Positions 18,060 through 27,344 are shown, counted from the first letter of the stretch. The stretch is DNA of 64,000 nt from JAALLB01 sp017643495 (GCA_965216105.1 OZ244147.1:682001-746000); one strand, 5' to 3'. The notes: a model not told the origin generated them from the letters alone. Program-made: numbers and translations.

Positions 18060-18195
18060 CGCACCATCGCAGGATTGTAGTACAGGCGGGCAGAAAAATA
18101 TTTCAGGTGTTGCTTCCCTGCTGTCATAGATAGGACATAATCCGGGATCATCTGGCAGTTTCGGGCGAGATGTTTCGCCCCTGGAGACCCCTTAA

Positions 18196-18468
18196 ATGAA
18201 AAACCTTGTTGTGCTTGCTTTTGCGGCGGGTGCGATTTCGCTTTCCGCCATTTCCCCAGTGTTTGCCGATGTGGCAACCGGAAAAATCCTTGCCTTTGAC
18301 CGGAAGGCACGGATCATCGTTCTTGAAGACAAGACCGTTTATGAAATCAGTGATCCCGAACTTTCAATGCCGGAAGGGCTGAAGGCCGGTGACACGGTTG
18401 AAATCACCTCCGATGGTGAGGGCGAAGAAGGTTACGGCAGTATTACCGAACTGAAAATTGTCAACTGA
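18196..18468 (+). CDS. DUF1344 periplasmic protein
   Basis: 90 residues. A signal peptide (1-24, cleavage after SPVFA) is followed by a short beta-rich domain (ATGKILAFDRKARIIVLEDKTVYEI...LKAGDTVEIT), the DUF1344 pattern common in rhizobia. Function is unknown. The ribosome binding site CTGGAGACC lies before the ATG. Confidence 0.85.
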   Translation: MKNLVVLAFAAGAISLSAISPVFADVATGKILAFDRKARIIVLEDKTVYEISDPELSMPEGLKAGDTVEITSDGEGEEGYGSITELKIVN

Positions 18469-18490
18469 CTGTCTGCCTTTGGTTGCAGGA

Positions 18491-19597
18491 TCAGACCCGG
18501 CCGTAGGGCCCGGAGATGACAACAGAGCTTCCCGGCTCAAACCCACTGCGCAGACGGGCGGTCACGGGATCGCCCGTTTTGCTGTCTTCTACAGAAATTT
18601 CATAGCTGCCGTTTTCTGCCCGGGAGAGGTAGGCACTGGTCCAGCCCTGGTCACCCAGATGCAGGCGGAGTTTTTGTCCGGGTTTTGCCGTAGGCAGAGG
18701 CCAGGGGCCGATTGCCTTCAGGCGGATTGATGTCTGTTGCTTGTCTATCCGGCACCCGTCAACTTCTGCCATGCGTGGCCATTGTGCGTATTTGCTCGCA
18801 TTTGCAACGATGCAATTTTCATGCGCTGCGCTGCCGTCACCCGTGACGGAGATGCTGTCGCCCTGGCCGATCTTTCCGCCGGAGACGGGCCGGGCATACA
18901 TGCCGCAATAGATATGCCCGAAATGTTCGTTGAGGCCCGGTGTGACGGGAATATCGCGTTCGCCGGTCTGCGGGTTCACACCCGGTGTCGGGCAACGGTC
19001 GATCGGGCGGTGAACATCAAGTTCCACCTCGCCAATTCGCACACGCTTACCCATCCAGGAAAATTCCTGCCAGGCAGGCAGGCCCGATATCACGATATTG
19101 CCCCGGAAGCGAAGCGGGTCGAGTTCCTCACCCATTGCCTTGCCGGCGGCCCTCACACTTTCTGCATTGATGATTGATATTGGCGTGTCGACGTAATCCC
19201 ACATGGCGCCGTCGCGACCGCGGTCGATCAGCGCGGGGCGGGGCAGGTCCGGTTGCACACCGACCGGCTGCATGAACCCGGCAATCGCCTGATTGGCGCG
19301 GGAAAGGCTTTCCCCGTCATCAGGAACAAGGTTGATCTCTTCACCGTTTGCATTGACCAGTTTCAGCTGGTGCCCGTCGAAATCCATGGTGAATTTCATC
19401 ATGTTATCCACCACGGCGTTGACGAAGAAGGAGCGTGAACGCATCCACTCGCCTTCATACTCAACACCGTTGGTTACGGCGTAGCGCCGGTCAAACGGGA
19501 TGCCCTTGCCGGCTTCAATCACGGTTTCATCAAGTTTCTGGCCCGCAAACCCCTTTACTGGGAAACGGTAAAGGGTTTGAACTGTTGGTCCTGACAT
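18491..19597 (-). CDS. MOSC-domain protein with reductase-like C-terminal tail
   Basis: 368 residues. The N-terminal beta-barrel (TLYRFPVKGF...FDRRYAV) and the MOSC domain to about residue 270 are clear. The motif DVHRPIDRCPTPGVNPQTG holds the cysteine proposed to handle sulfur or molybdenum cofactor chemistry. The last ~80 residues (LRLHLGDQGWTSAYLSRAENGSYEISVED...LRSGFEPGSSVVISGPYGRV) look like the start of a ferredoxin-NADP-reductase FAD domain, but the protein stops right after GPYGR, with no NAD or 2Fe-2S domain. It is probably a shortened relative of MOSC-reductase fusions. Confidence 0.8.
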   Translation of the reverse strand: MSGPTVQTLYRFPVKGFAGQKLDETVIEAGKGIPFDRRYAVTNGVEYEGEWMRSRSFFVNAVVDNMMKFTMDFDGHQLKLVNANGEEINLVPDDGESLSRANQAIAGFMQPVGVQPDLPRPALIDRGRDGAMWDYVDTPISIINAESVRAAGKAMGEELDPLRFRGNIVISGLPAWQEFSWMGKRVRIGEVELDVHRPIDRCPTPGVNPQTGERDIPVTPGLNEHFGHIYCGMYARPVSGGKIGQGDSISVTGDGSAAHENCIVANASKYAQWPRMAEVDGCRIDKQQTSIRLKAIGPWPLPTAKPGQKLRLHLGDQGWTSAYLSRAENGSYEISVEDSKTGDPVTARLRSGFEPGSSVVISGPYGRV

Positions 19598-19653
19598 GGC
19601 ATGGCTTCCCGATGATTTGGATTCGGCACGGACGATGAAAGGTTTTTAATTCC

Positions 19654-20100
19654 ATGTCACGGGAAAATACAGCGCTGGCCAACCGGTTGATCGACAATGG
19701 CCACGAAATGGAAGTCCGTGTCTATTATGAGGACACGGATTTTTCCGGTGTCGTCTATCATTCAAACTATCTCAAGTTCATGGAACGCTCGCGTACCGAA
19801 TGGCTGCGACATCTGGAAATATTCCATACCGACCTGGCAGAGGATGACAGCGCCTTTGCCATTCATCGCATGGCGTTGAAATTCGGGCCGCCGGCGGTCA
19901 TTGACGATTTGCTGACAGTGAGAACCATATTGCAAAAGCTGACAGGCGCGCGCTCTTTCCTGCGCCAGGAAGTGTTGCGCAGGGAAGCCGATGGAAGCGA
20001 AACCATGCTGTGCGGTGCGGATGTCGAGGTTGCCTTCATCAATCACGGTGGCGGGGCCAAGCGCTTTCCCGATGACCTGCGCGCCAAACTCGGTGGCTGA
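19654..20100 (+). CDS. ybgC: Tol-Pal-associated acyl-CoA thioesterase YbgC
   Basis: 148 residues, a hot-dog-fold thioesterase. The diagnostic motif VYYEDTDFSGVVYHSNYLKF (around residues 23-42) includes the catalytic Asp, followed by MERSRTEWL. YbgC is linked to the Tol-Pal system and phospholipid metabolism at the inner membrane. It precedes tolQ as usual, but here with a 223-base gap that carries its own regulatory sites. Confidence 0.93.
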   Translation: MSRENTALANRLIDNGHEMEVRVYYEDTDFSGVVYHSNYLKFMERSRTEWLRHLEIFHTDLAEDDSAFAIHRMALKFGPPAVIDDLLTVRTILQKLTGARSFLRQEVLRREADGSETMLCGADVEVAFINHGGGAKRFPDDLRAKLGG

Positions 20101-20131
20101 AGGGCCAAACCCCCGAGGATGTAATATCGGG

Positions 20132-20187
20132 CTAACACTTCATTAACCCTAATCGATTCTAAAGGTTCAAGAGAACCGCATGGAATC
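20132..20187 (+). promoter_or_regulatory. CtrA-like box and two GANTC sites upstream of tolQ
   Basis: CTAA-N7-TTAAC at 20132-20147 differs from the CtrA consensus TTAA-N7-TTAAC by one base. GATTC at 20155-20159 and GAATC at 20183-20187 are CcrM methylation sites. They lie about 135-190 bases before the tolQ start. Confidence 0.45.
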
Positions 20188-20323
20188 GACAGAAATCCCC
20201 TGTGTCATCCTTTTACCACAGTTTTCGCATTCAAGACGGTGGGGCAGGATGATGGGGAAGTGTCTGGCGGGGCCATGGGCAATGCCTGACGTATCCGAAT
20301 TTATTGAAAGAGACCTGTAATTC

Positions 20324-21097
20324 ATGTTCGAAGCAGCACTATTCGGTGTTTCCCGTGCCTATGCGCAGGGAATAGAAGCGACCGAGCTTGGCAGCACAGT
20401 AGACGTGTCCCTCTGGGCACTCTTCATGGAAGCCTCGCTTACGGTGAAACTCGTTATGATCGGCCTGTTGCTGGCTTCGATCTGGAGTTGGGCCATCATT
20501 GTTGACAAGTCCCTCATGTACGGGCGCACAAAACGGCAGCTTGACCGGTTTGAAAAAGTTTTCTGGTCAGGACAATCGCTTGAGGAACTGTACCGTTCCC
20601 TCTCGGAACGTTCGCCGAACGGAATGGGGGCACTGTTTGTGGCTGCCATGCGCGAATGGAAACGCTCGTTCGAACGGGGCGCGAATTCACCGATCGGCTT
20701 GCAGACCCGCATCGACAAGGTGCTGGATGTTTCGCTCGCCCGTGAAACAGAACGGCTTGAGAAACGGCTGATCTTTCTCGCCACGGTTGGTTCGGCAGCG
20801 CCGTTTATCGGCCTTTTCGGTACCGTTGTCGGTATCATGACTTCGTTCCAGGCAATCGCCGGCTCGAAATCAACCAACCTTGCCGTTGTTGCGCCGGGTA
20901 TTGCGGAAGCGCTTCTTGCAACCGCACTGGGCCTGCTGGCCGCCATCCCGGCCACGATTTTCTACAACAAGCTGCAGACGGATGTGGCAAAGATCACCAT
21001 GCGCCTGGAAGGTTTTGCCGACGAGTTTTCTGCAATCCTGTCCCGCCAGATCGACGAACGAACCGGAGCCCGCTCACAACAGCGGGCTGCCGAGTAA
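20324..21097 (+). CDS. tolQ: Tol-Pal system subunit TolQ
   Basis: 257 residues. MotA/TolQ/ExbB-type proton channel subunit of the inner membrane. TM1 is near residues 40-62 (LVMIGLLLASIWSWAIIVDK). TM2 and TM3 are around 150-175 (FLATVGSAAPFIGLFGTVVGIM) and 190-215 (APGIAEALLATALGLLAAIPA), with the family's conserved Gly/Pro/Thr residues. With TolR it converts proton flow into force on TolA during outer-membrane constriction. First gene of tolQRAB. Confidence 0.96.
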   Translation: MFEAALFGVSRAYAQGIEATELGSTVDVSLWALFMEASLTVKLVMIGLLLASIWSWAIIVDKSLMYGRTKRQLDRFEKVFWSGQSLEELYRSLSERSPNGMGALFVAAMREWKRSFERGANSPIGLQTRIDKVLDVSLARETERLEKRLIFLATVGSAAPFIGLFGTVVGIMTSFQAIAGSKSTNLAVVAPGIAEALLATALGLLAAIPATIFYNKLQTDVAKITMRLEGFADEFSAILSRQIDERTGARSQQRAAE

Positions 21098-21109
21098 GGC
21101 AGGCCGGTT

Positions 21110-21562
21110 ATGGGTATGTCCGTAGGAACCGGTGGTGGAGGCGGAAGCAGGAGACGCCGTGCGCGCCGCCATGCACCGGTAAGCGAGATCAACGTGACAC
21201 CGTTTGTTGATGTCATGCTCGTGTTGCTGATCATCTTCATGGTGGCAGCACCATTGCTGACGGTAGGTGTTCCCATTGACCTTCCGGAAACACAGGCGAA
21301 AGCTCTCAATGCAGAAACCCAGCCGATCACGATTTCCGTCAATGAAGAAGGCCGGGTGTTCATTCAGGAAGACGAAATTGCCGAGGATGAAGTGATTGCC
21401 AAACTGCAGGCAATTGCAACCAACGGCTATGACGAGCGTATCTATGTTCGCGGAGACCGCACAGCAGACTACGGTACGGTGATGAAGCTGATGGCGCGTA
21501 TTTCCGCTGCCGGATATACCCGGATCGGGCTTGTGACTTTGCAAGAACAAACCAACCAGTAG
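21110..21562 (+). CDS. tolR: Tol-Pal system subunit TolR
   Basis: 150 residues, ExbD/TolR family. A basic N-terminus (RRRRARRH) precedes one TM helix (INVTPFVDVMLVLLIIFMVAAPLL) containing the Asp that takes part in proton transfer, then a periplasmic domain of about 90 residues. It lies 12 bases after tolQ. A Gly-rich start (GTGGGGG) is a small peculiarity. Confidence 0.95.
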   Translation: MGMSVGTGGGGGSRRRRARRHAPVSEINVTPFVDVMLVLLIIFMVAAPLLTVGVPIDLPETQAKALNAETQPITISVNEEGRVFIQEDEIAEDEVIAKLQAIATNGYDERIYVRGDRTADYGTVMKLMARISAAGYTRIGLVTLQEQTNQ

Positions 21563-21578
21563 GTTTTGATAACAGCCA

Positions 21579-22628
21579 ATGAAACTTGGTTTCACCCTTT
21601 CGAGCGCAGCTCATGTCGTGATCCTGACGTGGGGACTGGTGTCGCTTACCTCTCCTGAAGCTCTCAAGGTTCAGGACGTGGAAGCGTTGCCCGTTGACAT
21701 CGTGCCGATTGAGGAAATCACAAAAACGGTAAAAGGTGCCGAAGAAGCGGAGATTGCCGAAAAATCCGCGCCGACGCCAACCAAGAGGGAAACGCCAAAA
21801 CCCGAGGCCCAAAATGTCGGGGACAAGGAAATAGACAGCAAGCCGGTTGAAAATGCCGAGCGCGAATCCCCTGTTCCGGTTGAAAAGGCTGAAGCACCTC
21901 CAAAAGCCGAGGCTCCGGCTCCCAAACCGGAACCCAAGCCAGAGCCGGTGAAGGAAGAGGCCAAGACCCCGGTTGAAACGACCGAGGTTGCTGCTGCGCC
22001 ACAACCCAAGGCCGACATTACGCCGGAAACACCAGCGGATTCTCCTGAACAGCCACTGGAAGGCGAGCAGTTTGCCAAACTGCCGGATACGGTTCCTGTG
22101 CCGTCTGTGAAGCCGACGCCGCCAAAGCCGACCGTTGCCAAGACAAACGAACGCAAGAAGGTTGAGGAACTGATCCGCGAGTCGGGTGGCCAGACCAACG
22201 GAACGGAGAAGCAGGAAGACGTTGCCGTCAAGAACAAGGTGAACAAGGCGGAATCTGCCGGTGGTGGTGCAAAAACCAGCACGCAAACCGCTGCACTTGG
22301 TGCACGCCGGGGAAACGCGGAAAAACTTTCCCAGAGTGAAATGGATGCGTTGATTGCAGCCATTACACAATGTTCGACCGGGATTGCCGGACGTCGCATT
22401 TCGGAAGATTTGCGGATCAAGGTCATCATGCGGCTTGATCGCAATGGCAACGTCATTGATGCAAAAGCCGGGCCGACCGGGGGAACCGCAGAGGAACGCG
22501 CGCGTTTCCCACGTGACATACTGCGCTATGTCAAGCGTTGTGCCCCATATGATTTCCTGCCCAAAGACAAATATGAAACATGGGCCGAGGTCGTTCCGAC
22601 CTTCTATCCTGCCCAGATGTTCCAGTAA
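21579..22628 (+). CDS. tolA: TolA-type periplasmic linker protein
   Basis: 349 residues. An N-terminal TM anchor (about 5-25, SSAAHVVILTWGLVSL), a long Pro/Glu/Lys-rich extended segment (about 50-200, with PKPEPKPEP-type runs) and a C-terminal globular domain (about 255-349, with a CSTGIAGRRI ... CAPYDFLPKDKY pair of cysteines). It spans the periplasm to reach Pal/TolB and the outer membrane. The sequence is divergent from enteric TolA, as in other rhizobia; the assignment rests on architecture and position. Confidence 0.9.
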   Translation: MKLGFTLSSAAHVVILTWGLVSLTSPEALKVQDVEALPVDIVPIEEITKTVKGAEEAEIAEKSAPTPTKRETPKPEAQNVGDKEIDSKPVENAERESPVPVEKAEAPPKAEAPAPKPEPKPEPVKEEAKTPVETTEVAAAPQPKADITPETPADSPEQPLEGEQFAKLPDTVPVPSVKPTPPKPTVAKTNERKKVEELIRESGGQTNGTEKQEDVAVKNKVNKAESAGGGAKTSTQTAALGARRGNAEKLSQSEMDALIAAITQCSTGIAGRRISEDLRIKVIMRLDRNGNVIDAKAGPTGGTAEERARFPRDILRYVKRCAPYDFLPKDKYETWAEVVPTFYPAQMFQ

Positions 22629-22651
22629 GCCATTATTGCAGAGGTTTTGAC

Positions 22652-23953
22652 ATGAACAGATTTTTCCTCCGCCTTTCAGCCCTATGCGTTGCCTTCCTGG
22701 CAGCGGTCAATATTGCTCATGCGCGGATTGAATTCGATATCACCAAAGGCAATGTCGAGCCATTGCCGATGGCAATCATGGATTTCAAGGGCGACCCGGT
22801 GGCCGCACAAGTGGTTCAGGTCATACGTGACAACCTGCGCAACTCCGGCCTTTTCAACCTGATCGACAAGGCGGCTTTCCTTCAGAACAATCTGGATTTC
22901 AATACGCCTCCGAAGTACGAGGATTGGCGTTCGATCAATGCGCAAGCGCTTGTAAACGGGCAAGTCACGAAACTGCCGGACGGCAAGCTTCGGGCGGAAT
23001 TCAGGCTATGGGACATTTTCGGTGCCTCGCAACTTGCGGGTGAACGCTATGATATCCAGCCGGAATTCTGGCGGCGCTCAGCGCATATCATATCCGACAA
23101 GATCTACGAGGCGCTGACCGGGGAAAAAGGGTACTTTGACACCCGGGTTGTTTTTGTTGACGAGACAGGGCCAAAGGACAAGCGCGTGAAGCGGCTTGCG
23201 ATCATGGATCAGGACGGCGCGAATGTGCGCACCCTGACACGCGGCAGTGATCTGGTACTGACACCACGGTTTTCTCCTACAAGGCAGGAAATCACATACA
23301 TGTCGTTCGAAGGTGGCCAGCCACGGGTGTATCTTCTCCAGATCGAGACCGGGCAGCGTGAAGTTGTCGGGAACTTCCCCGGCATGACGTTTTCACCGCG
23401 CTTCTCACCGGACGGGCAGAAAGTGATCATGAGCCTGCAACAGGGCGGGAATGCAAACATCTACACGATGGATTTGCGGTCGCGGAACACAACCCGGCTG
23501 ACCAATTCCTCGGCAATTGATACTGCCCCTTCCTATTCGCCTGATGGCTCCCAAGTGGTCTTCGAATCCGACCGTGGCGGACGTCAGCAATTGTATGTGA
23601 TGCCCGCATCGGGCGGTGAGCCGCGCCGGATTTCGTTCGGAAACGGGCGTTATTCAACGCCTGTGTGGTCGCCACGCGGAGACCTGATTGCCTTTACAAA
23701 ACAGGCGGGCGGCCAATTCCTGATCGGGGTGATGAATGCGGATGGCTCCGGTGAACGGATCCTTACCGAGGGCTTTCACAATGAGGGGCCAACCTGGGCT
23801 CCGAACGGACGTGTATTGATGTTCTTCCGGGAAACGAGGGGTGCGGGCGGTGGTCCGAAACTCTACTCGATTGACCTGACAGGGAAGAATGAACGGCAGA
23901 TTCCGACCCCTGCCTTTGCCTCAGATCCGGCGTGGTCACCACTGTTGGATTGA
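22652..23953 (+). CDS. tolB: Tol-Pal system protein TolB
   Basis: 433 residues from ATG 22652. A signal peptide ends after AHA near residue 24. An N-terminal alpha/beta domain follows (25-~165), then a six-bladed beta-propeller with repeated (S/T)P-[RS]-(F/Y)SP-(D/T)GQ-type WD-like motifs (FSPRFSPDGQKV, APSYSPDGSQVVF, TPVWSPRGDLIAF, GPTWAPNGRVLMF). A periplasmic partner of Pal. It ends at a terminator. Confidence 0.97.
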   Translation: MNRFFLRLSALCVAFLAAVNIAHARIEFDITKGNVEPLPMAIMDFKGDPVAAQVVQVIRDNLRNSGLFNLIDKAAFLQNNLDFNTPPKYEDWRSINAQALVNGQVTKLPDGKLRAEFRLWDIFGASQLAGERYDIQPEFWRRSAHIISDKIYEALTGEKGYFDTRVVFVDETGPKDKRVKRLAIMDQDGANVRTLTRGSDLVLTPRFSPTRQEITYMSFEGGQPRVYLLQIETGQREVVGNFPGMTFSPRFSPDGQKVIMSLQQGGNANIYTMDLRSRNTTRLTNSSAIDTAPSYSPDGSQVVFESDRGGRQQLYVMPASGGEPRRISFGNGRYSTPVWSPRGDLIAFTKQAGGQFLIGVMNADGSGERILTEGFHNEGPTWAPNGRVLMFFRETRGAGGGPKLYSIDLTGKNERQIPTPAFASDPAWSPLLD

Positions 23954-23964
23954 TGCAACACATG

Positions 23965-23993
23965 CGCGGCAAGTGAAGGCTTGCCGCGTTTTT
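23965..23993 (+). terminator. Rho-independent terminator after tolB
   Basis: Stem CGCGGCAAG / CTTGCCGCG (9 bp, six-base loop) followed by GTTTTTG-like T-run, 12 bases past the tolB stop. It implies that pal is transcribed from a separate promoter. Confidence 0.85.
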
Positions 23994-24143
23994 GACATAT
24001 TGGCGTGTTGATGACACGCCTCAAGTAACAGGTGATTGTAGAGAAACAGGCGCATCGCGTTAAGGAATTGTTTACCCCGTTTCTTGAACTGAAGTTAACC
24101 TGAACAGATTATTACATTCGAAAAGAAAATTCAAAGGAGCGAC

Positions 24144-24650
24144 GTGTCAATGTCTGCTGCAGCGTCCATTCTCAAATCACCTGCTTTCCTCGCGCTGGCC
24201 ATCGGGCTTGCGGTTGCCGGTTGTGCGAAGAAAAACAATCTTCCGGACAATTCCGGCCAGCTTGGCCTCAATGGTGCCACGCCTGGCTCCCAGCAGGACT
24301 TTACCGTCAACGTCGGTGACCGTGTCTTCTTCGAGACGGATTCTTCCATCCTTACGCCACAGGCCCGCGCCACGCTTACCAAGCAGGCACAGTGGCTTGT
24401 CCGCTATCCGAACTATCCGGTAACGGTTGAGGGCCACGCAGACGAGCGCGGCACGCGTGAATACAACCTTGCACTCGGCGCACGCCGTGCAGCGGCAACC
24501 CGTGATTTCCTTGCCTCACAAGGAGTGCCGGGCAGCCGTATCCGTACCATTTCCTTCGGCAAGGAACGTCCGGTTGCGGTTTGTAACGACATTTCGTGCT
24601 GGTCACAGAACCGTCGCGCTGTAACCGTGCTTGCCGCGCCGCAGGGCTGA
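24144..24650 (+). CDS. pal: Peptidoglycan-associated lipoprotein Pal
   Basis: 168 residues. A lipobox AVAGC near residue 27 makes it a lipoprotein. The OmpA-like peptidoglycan-binding domain occupies the C-terminal ~110 residues (FFETDSSILTPQARATL; TVEGHADERGTREYNLALGARRA). It anchors the outer membrane to peptidoglycan. The start is ambiguous between GTG 24144 and ATG 24150; the AAAGGAGC box fits the ATG better (10 against 4 bases), so the first two residues may be absent. Confidence 0.96.
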   Translation: MSMSAAASILKSPAFLALAIGLAVAGCAKKNNLPDNSGQLGLNGATPGSQQDFTVNVGDRVFFETDSSILTPQARATLTKQAQWLVRYPNYPVTVEGHADERGTREYNLALGARRAAATRDFLASQGVPGSRIRTISFGKERPVAVCNDISCWSQNRRAVTVLAAPQG

Positions 24651-24685
24651 CCGCAAGTTGCCGCTGAAAAGCGGCCAGAAAATTC

Positions 24686-24715
24686 AAGGGGCGGCCCCAT
24701 GAGCCGCCCTTTTTC
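24686..24715 (+). terminator. Rho-independent terminator after pal
   Basis: Stem AAGGGGCGGC / GCCGCCCTTT with a CCCATGA loop and a T-run, 36 bases past the pal stop. Confidence 0.85.
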
Positions 24716-24819
24716 TGTTCACGGACGGTTCATCCAAATTATGACATGGAATTGTTGAAAAGTTTGGGTCGATCTTTATGTTCGACGTGCTGAAAACACT
24801 AGAAACGGGTGAATTCCAG

Positions 24820-25836
24820 ATGCACAAACTCATATTGCCAGTCTGTATGGCAGCGCTCCTTGCAGCGCCTGTTCATGCACAGACCCTGCAACCCGCAGCG
24901 CCGGGCGTGCAAGGCCAGTCAAATGATGTCTCTTACCGGGTAAGCGTTCTTGAAGAACAGGTTCGCCAACTGACCGGAAAGATTGAAGAACTGACGTTCC
25001 AGCTGCTCGAACTGCAGGAGCAATTGCGCCGGACGCAGGAAGACAATGATTACCGGCTTCGCGAGCTTGAAGACAAAAGCGGTGATGCGGGTGGTTCCAC
25101 CGTTGGTGACAACCTTGCCAGCAATTCGGGAGAACAAAGCCTGGAAAAGCCACAGCCGTCTGAGCAGTCAAACTCCATTGCCGGTTCAGACGGAAATTCC
25201 AGTACGACACTTCCCCAGCCACCCATGAAACCCGACAACGGATCAGCGCAGGAACAGGAAACTGCCAAGAGAACGATTGACGGTGTGGAAATCTATGAAG
25301 GTGAACCCGGGCTTGCCAATGATGGCAGCGGCACGCTCGGCACCATCCAGTTTGACCAGAACGGCAATATCATCGACAGCGAGATTGGCCGTCCGCTTGA
25401 GCTGGGCGGCGAGAATACTGCGAGCCTTGATATGTCCCTGCCTGATGATCCGGACGGCTTGTTCGATGCCGGTTATCGCCTGGTGCAGAGTGGCCGCTAT
25501 GAAGATGCGGAAAAGGCACTTGTGTCATTTTCCGAACGCTATGAAAACCATCCTCGCATGCCGGAAGCCCGGTTCTGGCTTGGGGAAAGCTATCTCGGGC
25601 GCAAACAATTCCAGCTTGCAGCCAAAACCTATCTTGATGCGCACAAGCGCTGGCCGAATTCAAAGTTCGGGCCGCAATCCCTGCTCAAGCTGGGCGTTGC
25701 GATTGCCGGGCTTGAACAGCGTGAGCTTGCCTGTGCGACATTTGCCGAAGTGCTTGTCAAATACCCGAACGCCTCCAGTGCCGTGCGCCGCAATGTTGTT
25801 TACGAACAACAGGCCGCCCGGTGCAGCATAAACTGA
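24820..25836 (+). CDS. cpoB: Cell division coordinator CpoB (YbgF)
   Basis: 338 residues from ATG 24820. A signal peptide ends after PVHA (~residue 20). A coiled-coil trimerisation segment follows (about 38-85, VSVLEEQVRQLTGKIEEL...), then a Ser/Gly/Gln-rich linker (~90-200), then TPR-like repeats in the C-terminal ~120 residues (DAGYRLVQSGRYEDAEKAL; EARFWLGESYLGRKQFQLAAKTY). It links peptidoglycan synthesis to outer-membrane constriction. Last gene of the tol-pal region. Confidence 0.93.
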   Translation: MHKLILPVCMAALLAAPVHAQTLQPAAPGVQGQSNDVSYRVSVLEEQVRQLTGKIEELTFQLLELQEQLRRTQEDNDYRLRELEDKSGDAGGSTVGDNLASNSGEQSLEKPQPSEQSNSIAGSDGNSSTTLPQPPMKPDNGSAQEQETAKRTIDGVEIYEGEPGLANDGSGTLGTIQFDQNGNIIDSEIGRPLELGGENTASLDMSLPDDPDGLFDAGYRLVQSGRYEDAEKALVSFSERYENHPRMPEARFWLGESYLGRKQFQLAAKTYLDAHKRWPNSKFGPQSLLKLGVAIAGLEQRELACATFAEVLVKYPNASSAVRRNVVYEQQAARCSIN

Positions 25837-25876
25837 TTTCCACCCATGCCGGCCCGAAGCCGGGAAAGATGTTTCA

Positions 25877-27202
25877 TTGACGCTAAATCCCAGACTTCTT
25901 TTTCAGGAAGTGGCGACCGACCAGCCGGTACTCGTTGCCGTTTCGGGGGGCAGTGACTCCATTGCGCTCCTGCTGCTTGCCGCTTCCTGGGCACAGACCC
26001 GCAAGGTCGAATTGCAGGTGGTCACGGTCGATCACGGCCTGCGCCCGGAAGCTGCGGCGGAAGCGGCGTTTGTTGCCGGTGTCAGCGAGGCCCTCAACCT
26101 GCCGCATATCACACTTGCCTGGGACGGCATCAAGCCGGTCAGCGGCATTTCACAAGCTGCCCGTTCAGCCCGTTACAGGCTACTGGAAGAATATGCGTGC
26201 GACACAGGTGCGGGGACAATCCTCGCCGGACATACCGCCAATGACCAGGCTGAAACGATCCTGATGCGCAGCTTGCGCGGTGATGCTTCATCCGGGGGCA
26301 GGGGATTGTCGGGCATGTCACGGATGACCGTTCTGCCGGAAGGCACCCTGCTGAGGCGCCCGCTGCTTGGTGTTACGCGTCAGGCGTTGCGCGACTATCT
26401 GTCGGAGATGAACCAGAGCTGGATCGAGGATCCGAGCAACCAGGACAGCGCGTATGAGCGGGTGCGCATTCGCCGCGACATCGGTGATGATGAACCGCGC
26501 ATTCGCAGCCTTTGCAGGTTTGGCGACCTGATGGGTCGTTACCGCAAGCAGCTTGCCATCGAGACTGCCGAATTTCTGTCGGGCAATCTCGGCATTGACC
26601 AGGGACCGGTATACGGCCTGTCTGCCGAAGCCATGGCGGAAAGGCCCGATCCGCTGAAATTTCTCGCCCTGCAAGTGGCCATTGCGATTTCAGGGGGGGG
26701 TGAGTATTTCGTGTCTACAGACATTGTTTCGCGGGTCCTCGAACTTGCCAATGGTGAGCGCATGACTGCGGGCAATGCGGTTATCGAACGGGTTGGCAAC
26801 CGGTTCCGCTTCTACCGCGAAACCAGAAACCTGCCGGCGCTTCTCATTGCGCCCGGTGAACAGGTTTTGTGGGACGGAAGGGTGGCAATCGAGAACAATG
26901 CAAACGTTTCTTATTTCTGCTCGGCTCCCACGCCTGCCCAATTGAAGCAGTTCGAACAGTTGCTTGGCCGGAAACTCGACGTGAAACCCCGGCCGGTACT
27001 GGGTTCAACACCGTATCTGTCTGCCGATGGTGACGACATGACCCTGCCATTTGTTCACGGCTTCCGGTTGCCTGAAAAACTCAAGGTCTCACTGGCGGTC
27101 AGGGCGATCGAACATTACTGCCCGGAACACGATCTTGCACTGCTCGAACTGGTCAACTGGCTGAAGAAAAAAACCGCCGGGCTGAAATCACGTCAGGCGT
27201 GA
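25877..27202 (+). CDS. tilS: tRNA(Ile)-lysidine synthase TilS
   Basis: 441 residues starting at TTG 25877. The N-type ATP pyrophosphatase P-loop SGGSDS lies at residues 23-28. It attaches lysine to C34 of tRNA-Ile(CAU) so that the tRNA reads AUA. The ILAGHTANDQAETILMR segment is characteristic. The C-terminal third carries the tRNA-binding extension. No ATG is better placed. Confidence 0.95.
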   Translation: MTLNPRLLFQEVATDQPVLVAVSGGSDSIALLLLAASWAQTRKVELQVVTVDHGLRPEAAAEAAFVAGVSEALNLPHITLAWDGIKPVSGISQAARSARYRLLEEYACDTGAGTILAGHTANDQAETILMRSLRGDASSGGRGLSGMSRMTVLPEGTLLRRPLLGVTRQALRDYLSEMNQSWIEDPSNQDSAYERVRIRRDIGDDEPRIRSLCRFGDLMGRYRKQLAIETAEFLSGNLGIDQGPVYGLSAEAMAERPDPLKFLALQVAIAISGGGEYFVSTDIVSRVLELANGERMTAGNAVIERVGNRFRFYRETRNLPALLIAPGEQVLWDGRVAIENNANVSYFCSAPTPAQLKQFEQLLGRKLDVKPRPVLGSTPYLSADGDDMTLPFVHGFRLPEKLKVSLAVRAIEHYCPEHDLALLELVNWLKKKTAGLKSRQA

Positions 27203-27247
27203 GCGTATTTTTGCCGCAGTGCCGGGCGAAAAATTGCACGGGTTTTG

Positions 27248-27276
27248 CTTGGCATTTGGCCAAACAGAACCTATTT
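27248..27276 (+). promoter_or_regulatory. Candidate RpoH (sigma-32)-type promoter upstream of ftsH
   Basis: CTTG (27248-27251), 18 bases, then CCTATTT (27270-27276) resembles the alphaproteobacterial heat-shock promoter CTTG-N17/18-CCTATNT, about 70 bases before the ftsH start. The -35 continues GC instead of AA, so the match is partial. Confidence 0.45.
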
Positions 27277-27344
27277 AAACTTGTGTTGGTGTGTATGGGG
27301 CAAATCGCCTATACTTCACCCTAAACCAGTTCCGGGAAGCGTAC

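Noticed and set aside
21360..22519. Long Ser- or Phe/Arg-rich open frames antisense to tolA
   Set aside because: They arise from the Pro/Glu/Lys repeat codons of tolA read backwards.
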